Counted from the first letter of the stretch, positions 15,803 to 25,209 are shown. The stretch: 64,000 nucleotides of DNA from an uncultured Parabacteroides sp. (GCA_949289155.1 CASEMX010000002.1:124001-188000), one strand, 5' to 3'. Made by a program: numbers and translations. Notes: generated by a model not told the origin, from the sequence alone.

Positions 15803-17197
15803 ATGAAGCCTAAAAGATTAACATCCATGATGATGATGCTTCTGTTCTCTTTCGGAACGGTTGCCCAAGCGCAATTCTTCGATGATATCTACTATTCAGC
15901 GGATAAGTCGAAGGAGAAACAGGAAGTTGAGAGCAGCGTAGAGGAAGAACAGAACAGGGAAGAGGAGGCTACGGAAGTTGCATCGGACGAACCTGTGCCG
16001 GCGAGCAGTTATATGCGGTCAAACTCTGCATTGGAGGAAGAACGGGACGTAGATGAGTATAATCGCCGCTATTCGGATTATCCGGAGGATACGTCTGAAT
16101 ATGCTGACGATGGGATGGCTTATACGGAAGATGATTTGGAACCGGTAAAAACAAAGATAACTGTAGAGCCGGAACGGACATCTGATTTGGAATATAGTGA
16201 ACGGATTATCCGATATCACTCTCCGAGCAAGATTTCAATCGTAGGGGCTGACCAAGTTGACCTTTATGTGGACGATGGGTACTATGCGTATGATTATGAT
16301 ACGGATTATTCCGATGGAATTACGAATGTATCCGTAAATTTGAATTTCGGTTCGCCGTGGTATTCATGGGGCTGGTACGACCCTTGGTACTATCCGTGGG
16401 GAGGATATTACTCTTCTTGGTGGTATCGTCCCTATTATTGGGGCTGGGGCGGTTGGTATGCCGGCTGGTATGACCCTTGGTATGATCCATGGTGGGGACC
16501 TTCTTGGGCATGGGGCGGCTGGTATGGTGGCTGGTACTCTCATTATTATTGGGGAGGTTGGCATCCGCACCATCATTTTGCTTATTCCGCACCGCATTAT
16601 AGGAATGGACGCTCCGGATATGTGCGTGGAGTAGGACGTACATCCGGTTATGCAAATAATTTGCGCGGCAACAGCCATTATTCATCGGGTCGGAATGCCG
16701 GAACAATGACTTCGAGTTCGTTAAGAGGCTCCGGAAGAAATTCTGGACGCTATACTTCTGGCAATTCTACTTCATTGCGGAGCGATGCCGTAAGCAGCGG
16801 ACGCGGTTCTGGACGTAGCAGCTATTCAAGCAATCGCAGTACTTCGTTAAGAGGAAGCAGCTTGAGCTCAAGCAGCACGGGTCGAGGCAGCGGAAGAAGC
16901 AGCGGAATCACGACTACTACGCCGAGAACGCGCATCAGTAGCGGAACTTCTTCCTTCTCAACCGGACGTAGTTCCGGACGGAGTAGTTATTCTACCGGAC
17001 GTAGCAATTCATTGAGCAATCGGAATAGTTATACGATGCCTTCACGCAGCAGTTCACGGACCTATTCTACGCCTTCTTCTAATTATCGAAGCAGCCGTTC
17101 GAGTGGTTCATTCAGCAGTGGACGCAGTTCTGGGGTTAGCCGTTCAAGCGGAGGAAGCATGAGCGGAGGAAGCCGGGGCAGCGGTCGTGGCAGATAG
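15803..17197 (+). CDS. Exported low-complexity protein with Trp/Tyr-rich centre and Ser/Arg/Gly-rich C-terminus
   Basis: The 464-residue protein has a signal peptide (SMMMMLLFSFGTVAQAQ, residues 8-24). Residues 25-150 are acidic (many Glu and Asp), 185-265 are packed with Trp, Tyr and Gly in repeats such as GWYDPWYDPWWG, and residues 275-464 are Ser, Arg, Gly rich with repeated SSGRSS-like units. The net charge thus changes from acidic to basic along the chain. I do not recognise a defined domain; related proteins of unknown function occur in Bacteroidales. A surface, adhesive or scaffold role is possible but is inference. The OmpP1-like gene follows after 9 bp, so the two are cotranscribed. 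Confidence 0.8.
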   Translation: MKPKRLTSMMMMLLFSFGTVAQAQFFDDIYYSADKSKEKQEVESSVEEEQNREEEATEVASDEPVPASSYMRSNSALEEERDVDEYNRRYSDYPEDTSEYADDGMAYTEDDLEPVKTKITVEPERTSDLEYSERIIRYHSPSKISIVGADQVDLYVDDGYYAYDYDTDYSDGITNVSVNLNFGSPWYSWGWYDPWYYPWGGYYSSWWYRPYYWGWGGWYAGWYDPWYDPWWGPSWAWGGWYGGWYSHYYWGGWHPHHHFAYSAPHYRNGRSGYVRGVGRTSGYANNLRGNSHYSSGRNAGTMTSSSLRGSGRNSGRYTSGNSTSLRSDAVSSGRGSGRSSYSSNRSTSLRGSSLSSSSTGRGSGRSSGITTTTPRTRISSGTSSFSTGRSSGRSSYSTGRSNSLSNRNSYTMPSRSSSRTYSTPSSNYRSSRSSGSFSSGRSSGVSRSSGGSMSGGSRGSGRGR

Positions 17198-17206
17198 TAT
17201 ATATGA

Positions 17207-18817
17207 ATGAAAAAGAGTTTCAGAAAGATGAAAAAGGTATTGATAATAGCGTCAGCACTGGTATTTAGTACCGGTGCTGCTCTATCTCAAGGTTTGGCAG
17301 ATGCTTATCGTTATGCACAAACCGGAGATTTGAATGGAACAGCCCGTAGTATGAGTATGGGAGGCGCATTCGGTGCGTTAGGAGGCGATATTTCTGTGAT
17401 GAATATCAATCCTGCGGGTTTAGCGGTCTATCGTAGTTCGGAAGTAGTGGCGACATTGGATTTATCTACTATATCTGCAAAAACAGATTGGCAAGGGTCT
17501 ACGGAATCGAATAAGAAAACAAAATTCAATTTCAATAACTTTGCTTACGTAGGTTATTTCCCGACAGGAAAAGATGCCGGATTGGTTAGTTGGAATGTTG
17601 GTTTGTCGTATAATCGGCTGAAGAATTATGCACGTAGTTATAGGATGAGTGCGAGTGGCGAATTGGGCGCTTCGATGACCGATTATATTGCTGCACGTGC
17701 CAATTTGGGCGGATTGACGCCGGATATGGTAGATGTGGTGATGGACGGAGACCGAGTAACCTATAATCCATATGAACAAGTGGGCGACTGGCTGTCTGTC
17801 ATGGGGGCAAACAGTGGTTTTATCAATTATCGGAATGGTCAATATGAATCAGCACTTCCTCCTTCCGATTATCAGCGTTCTTATACAGAAATGCAGATTA
17901 ATGAAAGTGGAGCGATAGACCAATATACAATTGCCTTCGGTGCGAACATCTCAGATATCGTCCTTTTGGGGGCAAGCGTGGCAATTACAGACATGAAGTA
18001 CGACATGTATGCGTATTATGCCGAAGATTATAATAAGCATACCAATTATACCAGTTATATAGAGATGGAAAATGGGTTAAGTACGGATGGTACGGGATAT
18101 AATCTGAATATCGGAGCCATAGTACGCCCTGTAGATTTCTTGCGAATAGGTGTAGCTTATAATTCTCCAACGTGGTATAAGATGACGGACTCTTATAATG
18201 CATGGGGCAGTGCGGATATTCAATCGAATCCGGAGAATACCTCGAATGCGACTCCGCAAAATGCTTTCACTGACTATAAATTCCGTACCCCGGACAAATG
18301 GATATTCAGTGCGGCGGCTATTTTTGGACAGACTGCTCTGTTAAGTGTGGACTATGAAGTCATGAATTATCGCCGGATGCGCATGTATGATTATAATGGT
18401 AATGAGAATCCGGATGCCAATACGCCGATTAACCAGTTTTTAGGTATCTCGAATACATTACGTATAGGTGCAGAGGTAAAAGTAACCCCTCAGTTTGCTG
18501 TTCGTGCGGGTGCGTCTTGGACGGGAAGCGGAATGAATGATGATTTGAAGGAGGGAAATGTAGAGGTAGTTACAGTGGGTACGCTTCCTCATTATACTAT
18601 TGATAGAGGGATAACGAATTATACAGTAGGATTAGGCTATCGTTTTACTCCTCAATTCTATATTGATTTGGCTTGTGTATTAAAAACGTTGAAAGAAGAC
18701 GCTTATGTGTTTTCTCCAATCTATTCGGATGAGGGTAGTGCTTTGATTACTTCTCTTCCGGCTTCGTTAAAAACAAAATCTACTCGTGTAGCTCTGACTC
18801 TTGGATACAAGTTTTAA
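17207..18817 (+). CDS. OmpP1/FadL-family outer-membrane transporter-like protein
   Basis: The 536-residue protein has a signal peptide (KKVLIIASALVFSTGAALSQ; ATG at 17207 or 17228), then the conserved OmpP1 start (LNGTARSMSMGGAFGALGGDISVMNINPAGLAVYR near residues 43-77), many alternating beta strands and a final Phe (LTLGYKF), typical of outer-membrane barrels. The family takes up hydrophobic compounds such as fatty acids; in Bacteroidetes the substrate is usually unknown. Codon use is more AT rich than upstream. It ends an operon with the Trp/Tyr-rich exported protein and is followed by a terminator. Confidence 0.88.
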   Translation: MKKSFRKMKKVLIIASALVFSTGAALSQGLADAYRYAQTGDLNGTARSMSMGGAFGALGGDISVMNINPAGLAVYRSSEVVATLDLSTISAKTDWQGSTESNKKTKFNFNNFAYVGYFPTGKDAGLVSWNVGLSYNRLKNYARSYRMSASGELGASMTDYIAARANLGGLTPDMVDVVMDGDRVTYNPYEQVGDWLSVMGANSGFINYRNGQYESALPPSDYQRSYTEMQINESGAIDQYTIAFGANISDIVLLGASVAITDMKYDMYAYYAEDYNKHTNYTSYIEMENGLSTDGTGYNLNIGAIVRPVDFLRIGVAYNSPTWYKMTDSYNAWGSADIQSNPENTSNATPQNAFTDYKFRTPDKWIFSAAAIFGQTALLSVDYEVMNYRRMRMYDYNGNENPDANTPINQFLGISNTLRIGAEVKVTPQFAVRAGASWTGSGMNDDLKEGNVEVVTVGTLPHYTIDRGITNYTVGLGYRFTPQFYIDLACVLKTLKEDAYVFSPIYSDEGSALITSLPASLKTKSTRVALTLGYKF

Positions 18818-18846
18818 GCTGACGAATTGATAATGAAACAAATTAT

Positions 18847-18904
18847 AAGGGGATAAGTTAACAAGGAATGGAATAATAGAACCTTGTGGACTTATCCCTT
18901 TTCT
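18847..18904 (+). terminator. Terminator after the OmpP1-like gene
   Basis: The arms AAGGGGATAAGT..AACAAGG and CCTTGT..ACTTATCCCTT pair over about 18 bp with small bulges, followed by TTTTCT. The rest of the gap to 19097 shows no gene. Confidence 0.8.
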
Positions 18905-19096
18905 AACTTGTCCTTAAAAACTCCCCGTTTGTACAAGAACCCCTATAGTTGAATCTTTTTTCGAGAGAAAAGTTTGGAAATATTTGGATATCTCGAATAC
19001 ATTATGTTTTTTTGCAGGAGATAATAAATGTTTAACGCTTAAATATAATTGCCTATCGCATAACATTACTCTTAGAAACTATAAATAATAGCAGTA

Positions 19097-19690
19097 ATGA
19101 ACAAATTGGATTTGATGACAGACGAAGAGTTGGTCGTCTTGTATGCAAAGGGTAATAACGCTGCCTTTGATGTATTGTTAAATCGTTATAAGGACAGTAT
19201 TCATTCCTACATATATTTTATTGTTCGTAACAAAGAGCTTACTGAAGATATTTTTCAGGAGACTTTTGTTAAAGTAATTATGACAATAAAGCAGGGTCGT
19301 TATACGGATACGGGTAAATTCAAAGCTTGGATTACACGGATTGCCCATAATTTAATTATCGATAATTATCGTCAGGAACGCTGTGAGAATACAATTTCGA
19401 ACGATGATGTGGAAGTGGATTTACTTAATAATATAAAGCTTTGTGACGGGACCGTAGAAGATCGGATGGTACAAAGCCAAATCCTATTGGATGTACGTAA
19501 ATTGGTAAATTATCTTCCGGATAATCAACGGGAGGTTTTGGAATTGCGTTACTATCAAGATTTCAGTTTTAAGGAGATTGCAGAAATGACAGGCGTGAGT
19601 ATCAATACAGCATTAGGGCGGATGCGTTATGCTATTTTGAATCTCCGTCGTATGGCAGAAGAATATCATATCGAATTGTCGATGGCTTGA
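19097..19690 (+). CDS. RNA polymerase sigma factor, ECF/sigma-70 family
   Basis: The 197-residue protein has region 2 (NAAFDVLLNRYKDSIHSYIYFIVRNKELTEDIFQETFVKV.. with FKAWITRIAHNLIIDNYR, residues about 17-95) and region 4 (LPDNQREVLELRYYQDFSFKEIAEMTGVSINTALGRMRYAI, about 133-173). It directs RNA polymerase to its own promoter set; targets are unknown. No FecR-type anti-sigma gene follows; instead a small protein gene starts about 80 bp downstream. Low GC compared with flanking genes. Similar sigma factors with long N-termini are widely conserved in Bacteroidales. Confidence 0.9.
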   Translation: MNKLDLMTDEELVVLYAKGNNAAFDVLLNRYKDSIHSYIYFIVRNKELTEDIFQETFVKVIMTIKQGRYTDTGKFKAWITRIAHNLIIDNYRQERCENTISNDDVEVDLLNNIKLCDGTVEDRMVQSQILLDVRKLVNYLPDNQREVLELRYYQDFSFKEIAEMTGVSINTALGRMRYAILNLRRMAEEYHIELSMA

Positions 19691-19772
19691 TTTTATAAGT
19701 TAAAAAGGTCCGAATTATACAATAATATTTATGGTCGTTCGTTTTATAAGTGTAATTATAAAATGGATGCCT

Positions 19773-19952
19773 ATGAAGAAAAATTCTACTATTTGTATAT
19801 TGAAAGTTACAGATAAACGATTATCTGATTTATTGGAAAACGAAGATAAGGGGCCTAAGTCGCGGACAGTCGATTTTCTTCGACAATTTGCGCGAGTATA
19901 TCATGCCGAACCTGCATTGGATACGGCGTTGGGCGGTTATATTTTAAGTTGA
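19773..19952 (+). CDS. Small conserved Bacteroidales-type protein, about 59 residues
   Basis: Reading from ATG 19773 the product is MKKNSTICILKVTDKRLSDL followed by LENEDKGPKSRTVDFLRQFARVYHAEPALDTALGGYILS. I recall similar short proteins in other Bacteroidales, often ending in a LP/ALGGFVLN-like segment. No membrane segment or known domain. In-frame ATGs at 19731 and 19767 would add up to 14 residues that look unconserved. Its place just after the sigma factor, before a shared terminator, suggests cotranscription and perhaps a regulatory link, which is inference. Confidence 0.7.
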   Translation: MKKNSTICILKVTDKRLSDLLENEDKGPKSRTVDFLRQFARVYHAEPALDTALGGYILS

Positions 19953-19974
19953 TGTAAGTTTAATTTGCGGAATA

Positions 19975-20024
19975 AGAATGTGTGAAAGGAGGAGGATATC
20001 GCTCCAGTTCACACATTCTTTTTG
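19975..20024 (+). terminator. Terminator after the sigma factor unit
   Basis: Arms AGAATGTGTGAA (from 19975) and TTCACACATTCT (to about 20019) pair over 12 bp, with an inner GGAG/CTCC stem, followed by TTTTTG. Confidence 0.9.
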
Positions 20025-20080
20025 TTTTGTAAATGCATTTCAAGGTAAGATTTAGGGAAAAAGAATGTCTAATGACGTTA

Positions 20081-20126
20081 AATTGCAAACCCTATTTTGC
20101 AATTTTAAGGAAGATGTTTATCTTTG
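20081..20126 (+). promoter_or_regulatory. Promoter of the AAA ATPase with overlapping inverted repeat
   Basis: TTTG at 20096-20099 and TATCTTTG at 20119-20126 are 19 bp apart, a near-perfect Bacteroidetes promoter. The -33 element lies in the right arm of the inverted repeat AATTGCAAA (20081-20089) / TTTGCAATT (20096-20104), a perfect 9-bp dyad with 6-bp spacer. Such a site over the -33 box looks like an operator. Confidence 0.65.
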
Positions 20127-20154
20127 CTCCGATTAATGGAAAAGGATAGGATAA

Positions 20155-21339
20155 GTGGAATCATTTTTTCGTACACATAGATATCTGGTGGAGCACCTGC
20201 AGCCTTCTGTCCGGCGTGAATTGATGGACGAAATTAACTGGGATGACCGGTTGATAGGCATAAAAGGTTCCCGAGGTGTCGGAAAAACTACCTTTTTATT
20301 GGATTATGCTCGCGAATATTATGGTGCGGAGAATGAAAAGTGCTTATATGTCAACCTGAACCATTTTTATTTTACGGAACGGACGTTGTTTGATTTCGCT
20401 TCGGAGTTTTATCGTCGGGGCGGAAAGGTGCTGTTGATAGACCAAGTGTTCAAATATCCGAATTGGTCGAAAGAATTGAAATATTGTTATGACCAACTTC
20501 CGCAATTACGAATTGTTTTTTCTGGTTCATCTGTGATGCGCTTGAAAGAAGAGAATCCGGATTTGGCAGGGAAGGTAGTATCCTATCATTTGCGGGGCTT
20601 TTCGTTTCGCGAATATTTAAACCTGATGACAGGTAATAATTTCCCGTCGTATAAGTTGGTTGATATTTTGAATAATCATCAAACGATTGCAGCGAAAGTA
20701 TATGAGTTGGTAGAACCGATGGATTACTTTCAGGATTATTTGCATCATGGTTTTTATCCGTTTTTCCGTGAACGCAGGAATTTTTCAGAGAACCTATTGA
20801 AGACGATGAATATGACGTTGGAGGTAGATGTTCTTTATATTAAGCAAATCGAACAACGGTATTTGCCGAAACTGCGTAAATTATTATATTTATTGGCTGT
20901 AAGTGCCCCATGTTCGCCCAATGTGAGTCAGTTAAGTAAAGAAATAGAGATTTCTCGGGCAACAGTAATGAATTATATAAAGTATTTGGCGGATGCACGG
21001 TTGGTGAATATGCTTTATCCTATGGGAGAACAATTCCCCAAAAAGCCGTCGAAGATATATATGTATAACTCGAACTTGATGCATCCTATTTGTCCGGTGG
21101 AAGAAGTAAATCCGAATGTCGTTCGTGAATCGTTCTTCTTTAATCAACTTCAGAAGGATAATCAAGTAAATGCGGGTGTACGGGGAACACAGTTCTTAGT
21201 GAACAAGAAATATAATTTCAAAGTAGAAGATAGCCGAAAGCTCAGAAGCGTACAAGATTCGATATGTTATGCAGTGGATAACTTGCGAATAGGTTCAGAA
21301 AACCTAATACCTTTATGGCTTTTCGGTTTCCTTTATTAA
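20155..21339 (+). CDS. AAA-family ATPase with DUF4143-like C-terminus
   Basis: The 394-residue protein starts at GTG 20155; a TAA directly precedes it in frame, so no longer start is possible. Walker A is GSRGVGKTT at residues 38-46. The Walker B segment is VLLIDQV at 92-98, where the usual second acidic residue is Gln97. The AAA_14 domain is followed by a winged-helix segment (SQLSKEIEISRATVMNYIKYLADARLV, about 258-285) and a DUF4143-like end (ESFFFNQLQ ... YNFKVED). Function is unknown; the family is common in Bacteroidetes and is often horizontally spread. It lies 33 bp upstream of the PFOR gene, which has very different, strongly biased codon use. Confidence 0.85.
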   Translation: MESFFRTHRYLVEHLQPSVRRELMDEINWDDRLIGIKGSRGVGKTTFLLDYAREYYGAENEKCLYVNLNHFYFTERTLFDFASEFYRRGGKVLLIDQVFKYPNWSKELKYCYDQLPQLRIVFSGSSVMRLKEENPDLAGKVVSYHLRGFSFREYLNLMTGNNFPSYKLVDILNNHQTIAAKVYELVEPMDYFQDYLHHGFYPFFRERRNFSENLLKTMNMTLEVDVLYIKQIEQRYLPKLRKLLYLLAVSAPCSPNVSQLSKEIEISRATVMNYIKYLADARLVNMLYPMGEQFPKKPSKIYMYNSNLMHPICPVEEVNPNVVRESFFFNQLQKDNQVNAGVRGTQFLVNKKYNFKVEDSRKLRSVQDSICYAVDNLRIGSENLIPLWLFGFLY

Positions 21340-21372
21340 GAAGATTTAAACATACTAATAGTTTATAGATCT

Positions 21373-24300
21373 ATGACAAAAGAAAAGAAATTTATCACAT
21401 GTGATGGTAATGAAGCTGCTGCGCATATATCTTATATGTTTAGCGAAGTAGCTGCGATTTACCCTATCACACCGTCGTCTACAATGGCTGAACACGTGGA
21501 CGAATGGGCTGCTGCTGGCCGTAAGAATATCTTCGGCGAGACAGTGATGGTACAGGAAATGCAATCGGAAGGTGGTGCGGCTGGTGCTGTTCACGGTTCG
21601 TTGCAGGCAGGTGCATTGACGACTACTTATACGGCATCGCAGGGCTTGCTCTTGATGATTCCGAATATGTATAAGATTGCAGGTGAATTGCTTCCTTGCG
21701 TATTCCATGTATCTGCTCGTACGTTGGCATCGCATGCGTTGTGTATCTTTGGCGACCATCAGGATGTCATGTCTTGCCGCCAGACAGGTTTCGCTATGTT
21801 GTGCGAAGGTTCGGTACAGGAGGTAATGGATTTGGCAGGTGTAGCTCACTTGGCTACTTTGAAATCACGCGTGCCGTTCATTAACTTCTTCGACGGATTC
21901 CGTACATCACACGAAATCCAGAAGATTGAAAAGCTGGATAACGAAGATTTGGCTCCGCTCATCGACCAAGAGGCATTGGCTGATTTCCGTGCACGTGCCT
22001 TGAATCCGATGAAGCCGGTAGCTCGTGGTATGGCTGAAAACCCGGACCACTTCTTCCAGCATCGCGAAGCCGCTAACTCGTTCTATGAGAAAGTACCGGC
22101 TATCGTAGAGGAATATATGAACGAAATCTCGAAGATTACCGGCCGCAAGTATGGTTTGTTCGATTATTATGGTGCAGAGGATGCTGACCGTGTGATTATT
22201 GCGATGGGTTCTGTTACAGAGGCTATCCGCGAAACCATCGACTACTTGATGGCAAAGGGCGAAAAGGTAGGTTTGGTGGCTGTCCACTTGTATCGTCCGT
22301 TCTCGGCTAAGCATTTCTTGGCAGCTGTACCTAAGACGGCTAAACGTATTGCCGTACTTGACCGTACGAAAGAACCGGGTGCAAACGGCGAACCGCTTTA
22401 CTTGGATGTAAAGGATTGCTTCTATGGCGTAGAAAATGCTCCGCTGATTGTAGGTGGCCGTTATGGTTTAGGTTCTAAAGATACGACTCCGGCACAAATC
22501 TTGTCGGTTTACGAGAACTTGTCTCTCCCGATGCCGAAGAACCAGTTCTCTATCGGTATTGTAGATGACGTAACCTTTACTTCTCTTCCCAAGAAAGAGG
22601 AAATCGCATTGGATTCGGACGGTATGTTCGAAGCTAAGTTCTATGGCTTGGGTGCTGATGGTACAGTAGGTGCTAACAAGAACTCCGTAAAGATTATCGG
22701 TGACAATACCAACAAATATTGCCAGGCTTACTTCGCATACGACTCGAAGAAGTCGGGTGGTTTCACTTGCTCGCACTTGCGTTTCGGTGACCATCCTATC
22801 CGCTCTACTTATTTGGTGAATACGCCGAACTTCGTGGCTTGCCACGTACAGGCTTACCTCCACATGTATGATGTAACCCGTGGTTTGCGTCAGAATGGTA
22901 CGTTCTTGCTGAACACAATTTGGGAAGGCGAAGAGTTGGCAAAGAACTTGCCGAACAAGGTAAAGAAGTATTTCGCACAGAATAATATTACCGTTTACTA
23001 TATCAACGCTACGAAGATTGCACAGGAGATTGGTTTGGGCAACCGTACGAACACCATCCTCCAGTCGGCATTCTTCCGTATCACAGGCGTTATCCCAGTT
23101 GACTTGGCGGTTGAGCAGATGAAGAAGTTCATCGTGAAGTCTTATGGCAAGAAGGGTGAAGATGTAGTGAACAAGAACTATGCAGCCGTTGACCGCGGTG
23201 GTGAATATCATCAATTGACGGTTGACCCGGCATGGGCTAACCTCGAAGTAGAGGCTCCGGCAGCTAACAACGACCCGGCATTCATCAACGAAGTAGTTCG
23301 TCCTATCAATGCACAGGATGGCGACTTGCTTCCGGTATCTGCCTTCAAGGGTATCGAAGATGGTACTTGGTATCAGGGTACAGCTAAATATGAGAAGCGT
23401 GGCGTGGCTGCTTTCGTTCCGGTATGGAACTCAGAGAACTGTATCCAGTGTAACCAGTGTGCATATGTTTGTCCTCACGCTTCTATCCGTCCGTTCGTAT
23501 TGGATGAAGAGGAGAAGAAGAACGCTCCGGAATTTGCTACGATTGCGGTGAAGGCTCCGGCTACGATGAAGGGCATGGCGTTCCGTATGCAGGTGGATGT
23601 AATGGACTGCTTGGGTTGCGGTAACTGTGCGGATATCTGTCCGGGCTTCAAGGGCAACAAGGCATTGTCTATGGTTCCGCTCGAAGGTCAGTTGGCTGAG
23701 GCAGACAACTGGACTTACTGCGTGGATAACGTGAAGAGCAAACAGCACTTGGTGGATGTGAAGTCGAATGTGAAGAACTCGCAGTTCGCTACTCCGTTGT
23801 TTGAGTTCTCTGGCGCTTGCTCGGGCTGTGGTGAGACTCCGTATGTGAAGTTGATTTCTCAGCTCTTCGGCGACCGTCAGATGGTATCGAACGCTACGGG
23901 TTGCTCTTCTATCTACTCGGGTTCTGTACCATCTACTCCTTATACTACGAACGAAAAGGGTCATGGTCCGGCATGGGCTAACTCGTTGTTCGAGGACTTC
24001 TGCGAGTTCGGTTTAGGTATGGAGTTGGCTAACGAGAAGATGCGTGCTCGTATTCAGGCTGCTATGGAACAGGCTATCGCTTACGAAGGTACGCCGGCTG
24101 AATACAAGGAAGCATTCCAGGCTTGGATTGACAACCAGAACGATGCCGACAAGACGAAAGAATTGGCAGAGCAGATTATCCCGATGGTAGAGGCTGCGAA
24201 GGATAAATGTCCGGCATGCGCTACGATTGCAGGTCTGTCTCAGTTCTTGGTTAAACGTTCACAGTGGATTATCGGTGGTGATGGTGCTTCTTACGATATC

Positions 24301-24924
24301 GGTTACGGTGGTCTCGACCATGTAATCGCTTCAGGCAAGAACGTCAACATCCTCGTACTCGATACAGAGGTTTATTCGAACACCGGTGGCCAGTCGTCTA
24401 AGGCTACTCCGCTGGGCGCTATCGCTAAGTTCGCTGCTTCCGGCAAGCGTGTACGCAAGAAAGACCTCGGTCTGATGGCTACGACCTACGGATATGTATA
24501 TGTAGCTCAGATTGCGATGGGTGCTGACCAAGCTCAGACGCTCAAGGCACTCCGCGAAGCTGAGGCATACGACGGTCCGTCGTTGATTATCGCTTATGCT
24601 CCGTGTATCAACCACGGTTTGAAGAAGGGTATGGGCAAGTCTCAGGCTGAAGAGAAGGCTGCCGTTGAATGCGGTTACTGGCACTTGTGGCGTTACAACC
24701 CGGCACTCGAAGCTGAGGGCAAGAATCCGTTCACGCTCGATAGCAAGGAACCGGATTGGAGCAAGTTCCAAGACTTCTTGAAGGGCGAGGTGCGTTTCGC
24801 TTCTGTAATGAAACAATATCCGTCGGAAGCAGCCGAACTGTTTGCTGCAGCTGAAGAGAATGCTAAATGGCGTCTCAAGAGCTACAAGCGTTTGGCAGCT
24901 GAAGATTGGAGCGTAAAAGAATAA
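21373..24924 (+). CDS. nifJ: Pyruvate:ferredoxin (flavodoxin) oxidoreductase
   Basis: A single-chain, 1183-residue PFOR, the usual length. It oxidises pyruvate with CoA to acetyl-CoA and CO2, passing electrons to ferredoxin. The N-terminal domain starts FITCDGNEAAAHISYMFSEVAAIYPITPSS. The ferredoxin-like domain has CIQCNQCAYVCPH near residue 690 and CLGCGNCADICPG near 746. The proximal cluster cysteines include CSGCGE near 815, and the thiamine-diphosphate site is GDGASYDIGYGG near 970 with SNTGGQSSK downstream. Codon use is strongly biased, as expected for a highly expressed central enzyme of an anaerobe. A terminator follows. Promoter not clear in the 33-bp gap. Confidence 0.98.
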   Translation: MTKEKKFITCDGNEAAAHISYMFSEVAAIYPITPSSTMAEHVDEWAAAGRKNIFGETVMVQEMQSEGGAAGAVHGSLQAGALTTTYTASQGLLLMIPNMYKIAGELLPCVFHVSARTLASHALCIFGDHQDVMSCRQTGFAMLCEGSVQEVMDLAGVAHLATLKSRVPFINFFDGFRTSHEIQKIEKLDNEDLAPLIDQEALADFRARALNPMKPVARGMAENPDHFFQHREAANSFYEKVPAIVEEYMNEISKITGRKYGLFDYYGAEDADRVIIAMGSVTEAIRETIDYLMAKGEKVGLVAVHLYRPFSAKHFLAAVPKTAKRIAVLDRTKEPGANGEPLYLDVKDCFYGVENAPLIVGGRYGLGSKDTTPAQILSVYENLSLPMPKNQFSIGIVDDVTFTSLPKKEEIALDSDGMFEAKFYGLGADGTVGANKNSVKIIGDNTNKYCQAYFAYDSKKSGGFTCSHLRFGDHPIRSTYLVNTPNFVACHVQAYLHMYDVTRGLRQNGTFLLNTIWEGEELAKNLPNKVKKYFAQNNITVYYINATKIAQEIGLGNRTNTILQSAFFRITGVIPVDLAVEQMKKFIVKSYGKKGEDVVNKNYAAVDRGGEYHQLTVDPAWANLEVEAPAANNDPAFINEVVRPINAQDGDLLPVSAFKGIEDGTWYQGTAKYEKRGVAAFVPVWNSENCIQCNQCAYVCPHASIRPFVLDEEEKKNAPEFATIAVKAPATMKGMAFRMQVDVMDCLGCGNCADICPGFKGNKALSMVPLEGQLAEADNWTYCVDNVKSKQHLVDVKSNVKNSQFATPLFEFSGACSGCGETPYVKLISQLFGDRQMVSNATGCSSIYSGSVPSTPYTTNEKGHGPAWANSLFEDFCEFGLGMELANEKMRARIQAAMEQAIAYEGTPAEYKEAFQAWIDNQNDADKTKELAEQIIPMVEAAKDKCPACATIAGLSQFLVKRSQWIIGGDGASYDIGYGGLDHVIASGKNVNILVLDTEVYSNTGGQSSKATPLGAIAKFAASGKRVRKKDLGLMATTYGYVYVAQIAMGADQAQTLKALREAEAYDGPSLIIAYAPCINHGLKKGMGKSQAEEKAAVECGYWHLWRYNPALEAEGKNPFTLDSKEPDWSKFQDFLKGEVRFASVMKQYPSEAAELFAAAEENAKWRLKSYKRLAAEDWSVKE

Positions 24925-24957
24925 CGCGCATAATTGTATTTTTTTAATGTTAGACAT

Positions 24958-24994
24958 GGGCTGTCCCGGAGTTACATCCGGGGCGGCCTTTTTG
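24958..24994 (+). terminator. Terminator after PFOR
   Basis: GGCTGTCCCGG and CCGGGGCGGCC pair over 11 positions, two of them G-T wobbles, followed by TTTTTG. Confidence 0.85.
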
Positions 24995-25045
24995 TTTATA
25001 ACAGGTATAATGTCAGCTTATTAGCAGGTTAATATATCCTAAAAC

Positions 25046-25171
25046 GGATTACCAAAATGGTTCCCACGATTTGGTAATCCAGTTCCCACGGCGTGGTAAT
25101 TAGGCTCCCACGGCGTGGTAACTACATTCCCACGGCGTGGTAACATATCTCCCATGGCGAGGGAATGTGGC
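25046..25171. repeat. Palindrome array 4: five units, exact 22-bp spacing
   Basis: CCCACG-like motifs start at 25063, 25085, 25107, 25129 and 25151, all 22 bp apart. The three middle units share TCCCACGGCGTGGTAA, with the palindrome CCACG-G-CGTGG; the outer units are diverged. The first unit also lies within an 11-bp perfect inverted repeat GGATTACCAAA (25046-25056) / TTTGGTAATCC (25070-25080). The array sits between the convergent PFOR and Cys-rich protein genes. Confidence 0.92.
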
Positions 25172-25209
25172 TCCGGTTACGAAGGAGTCCGAATCGGTGT
25201 GGGGGTATG

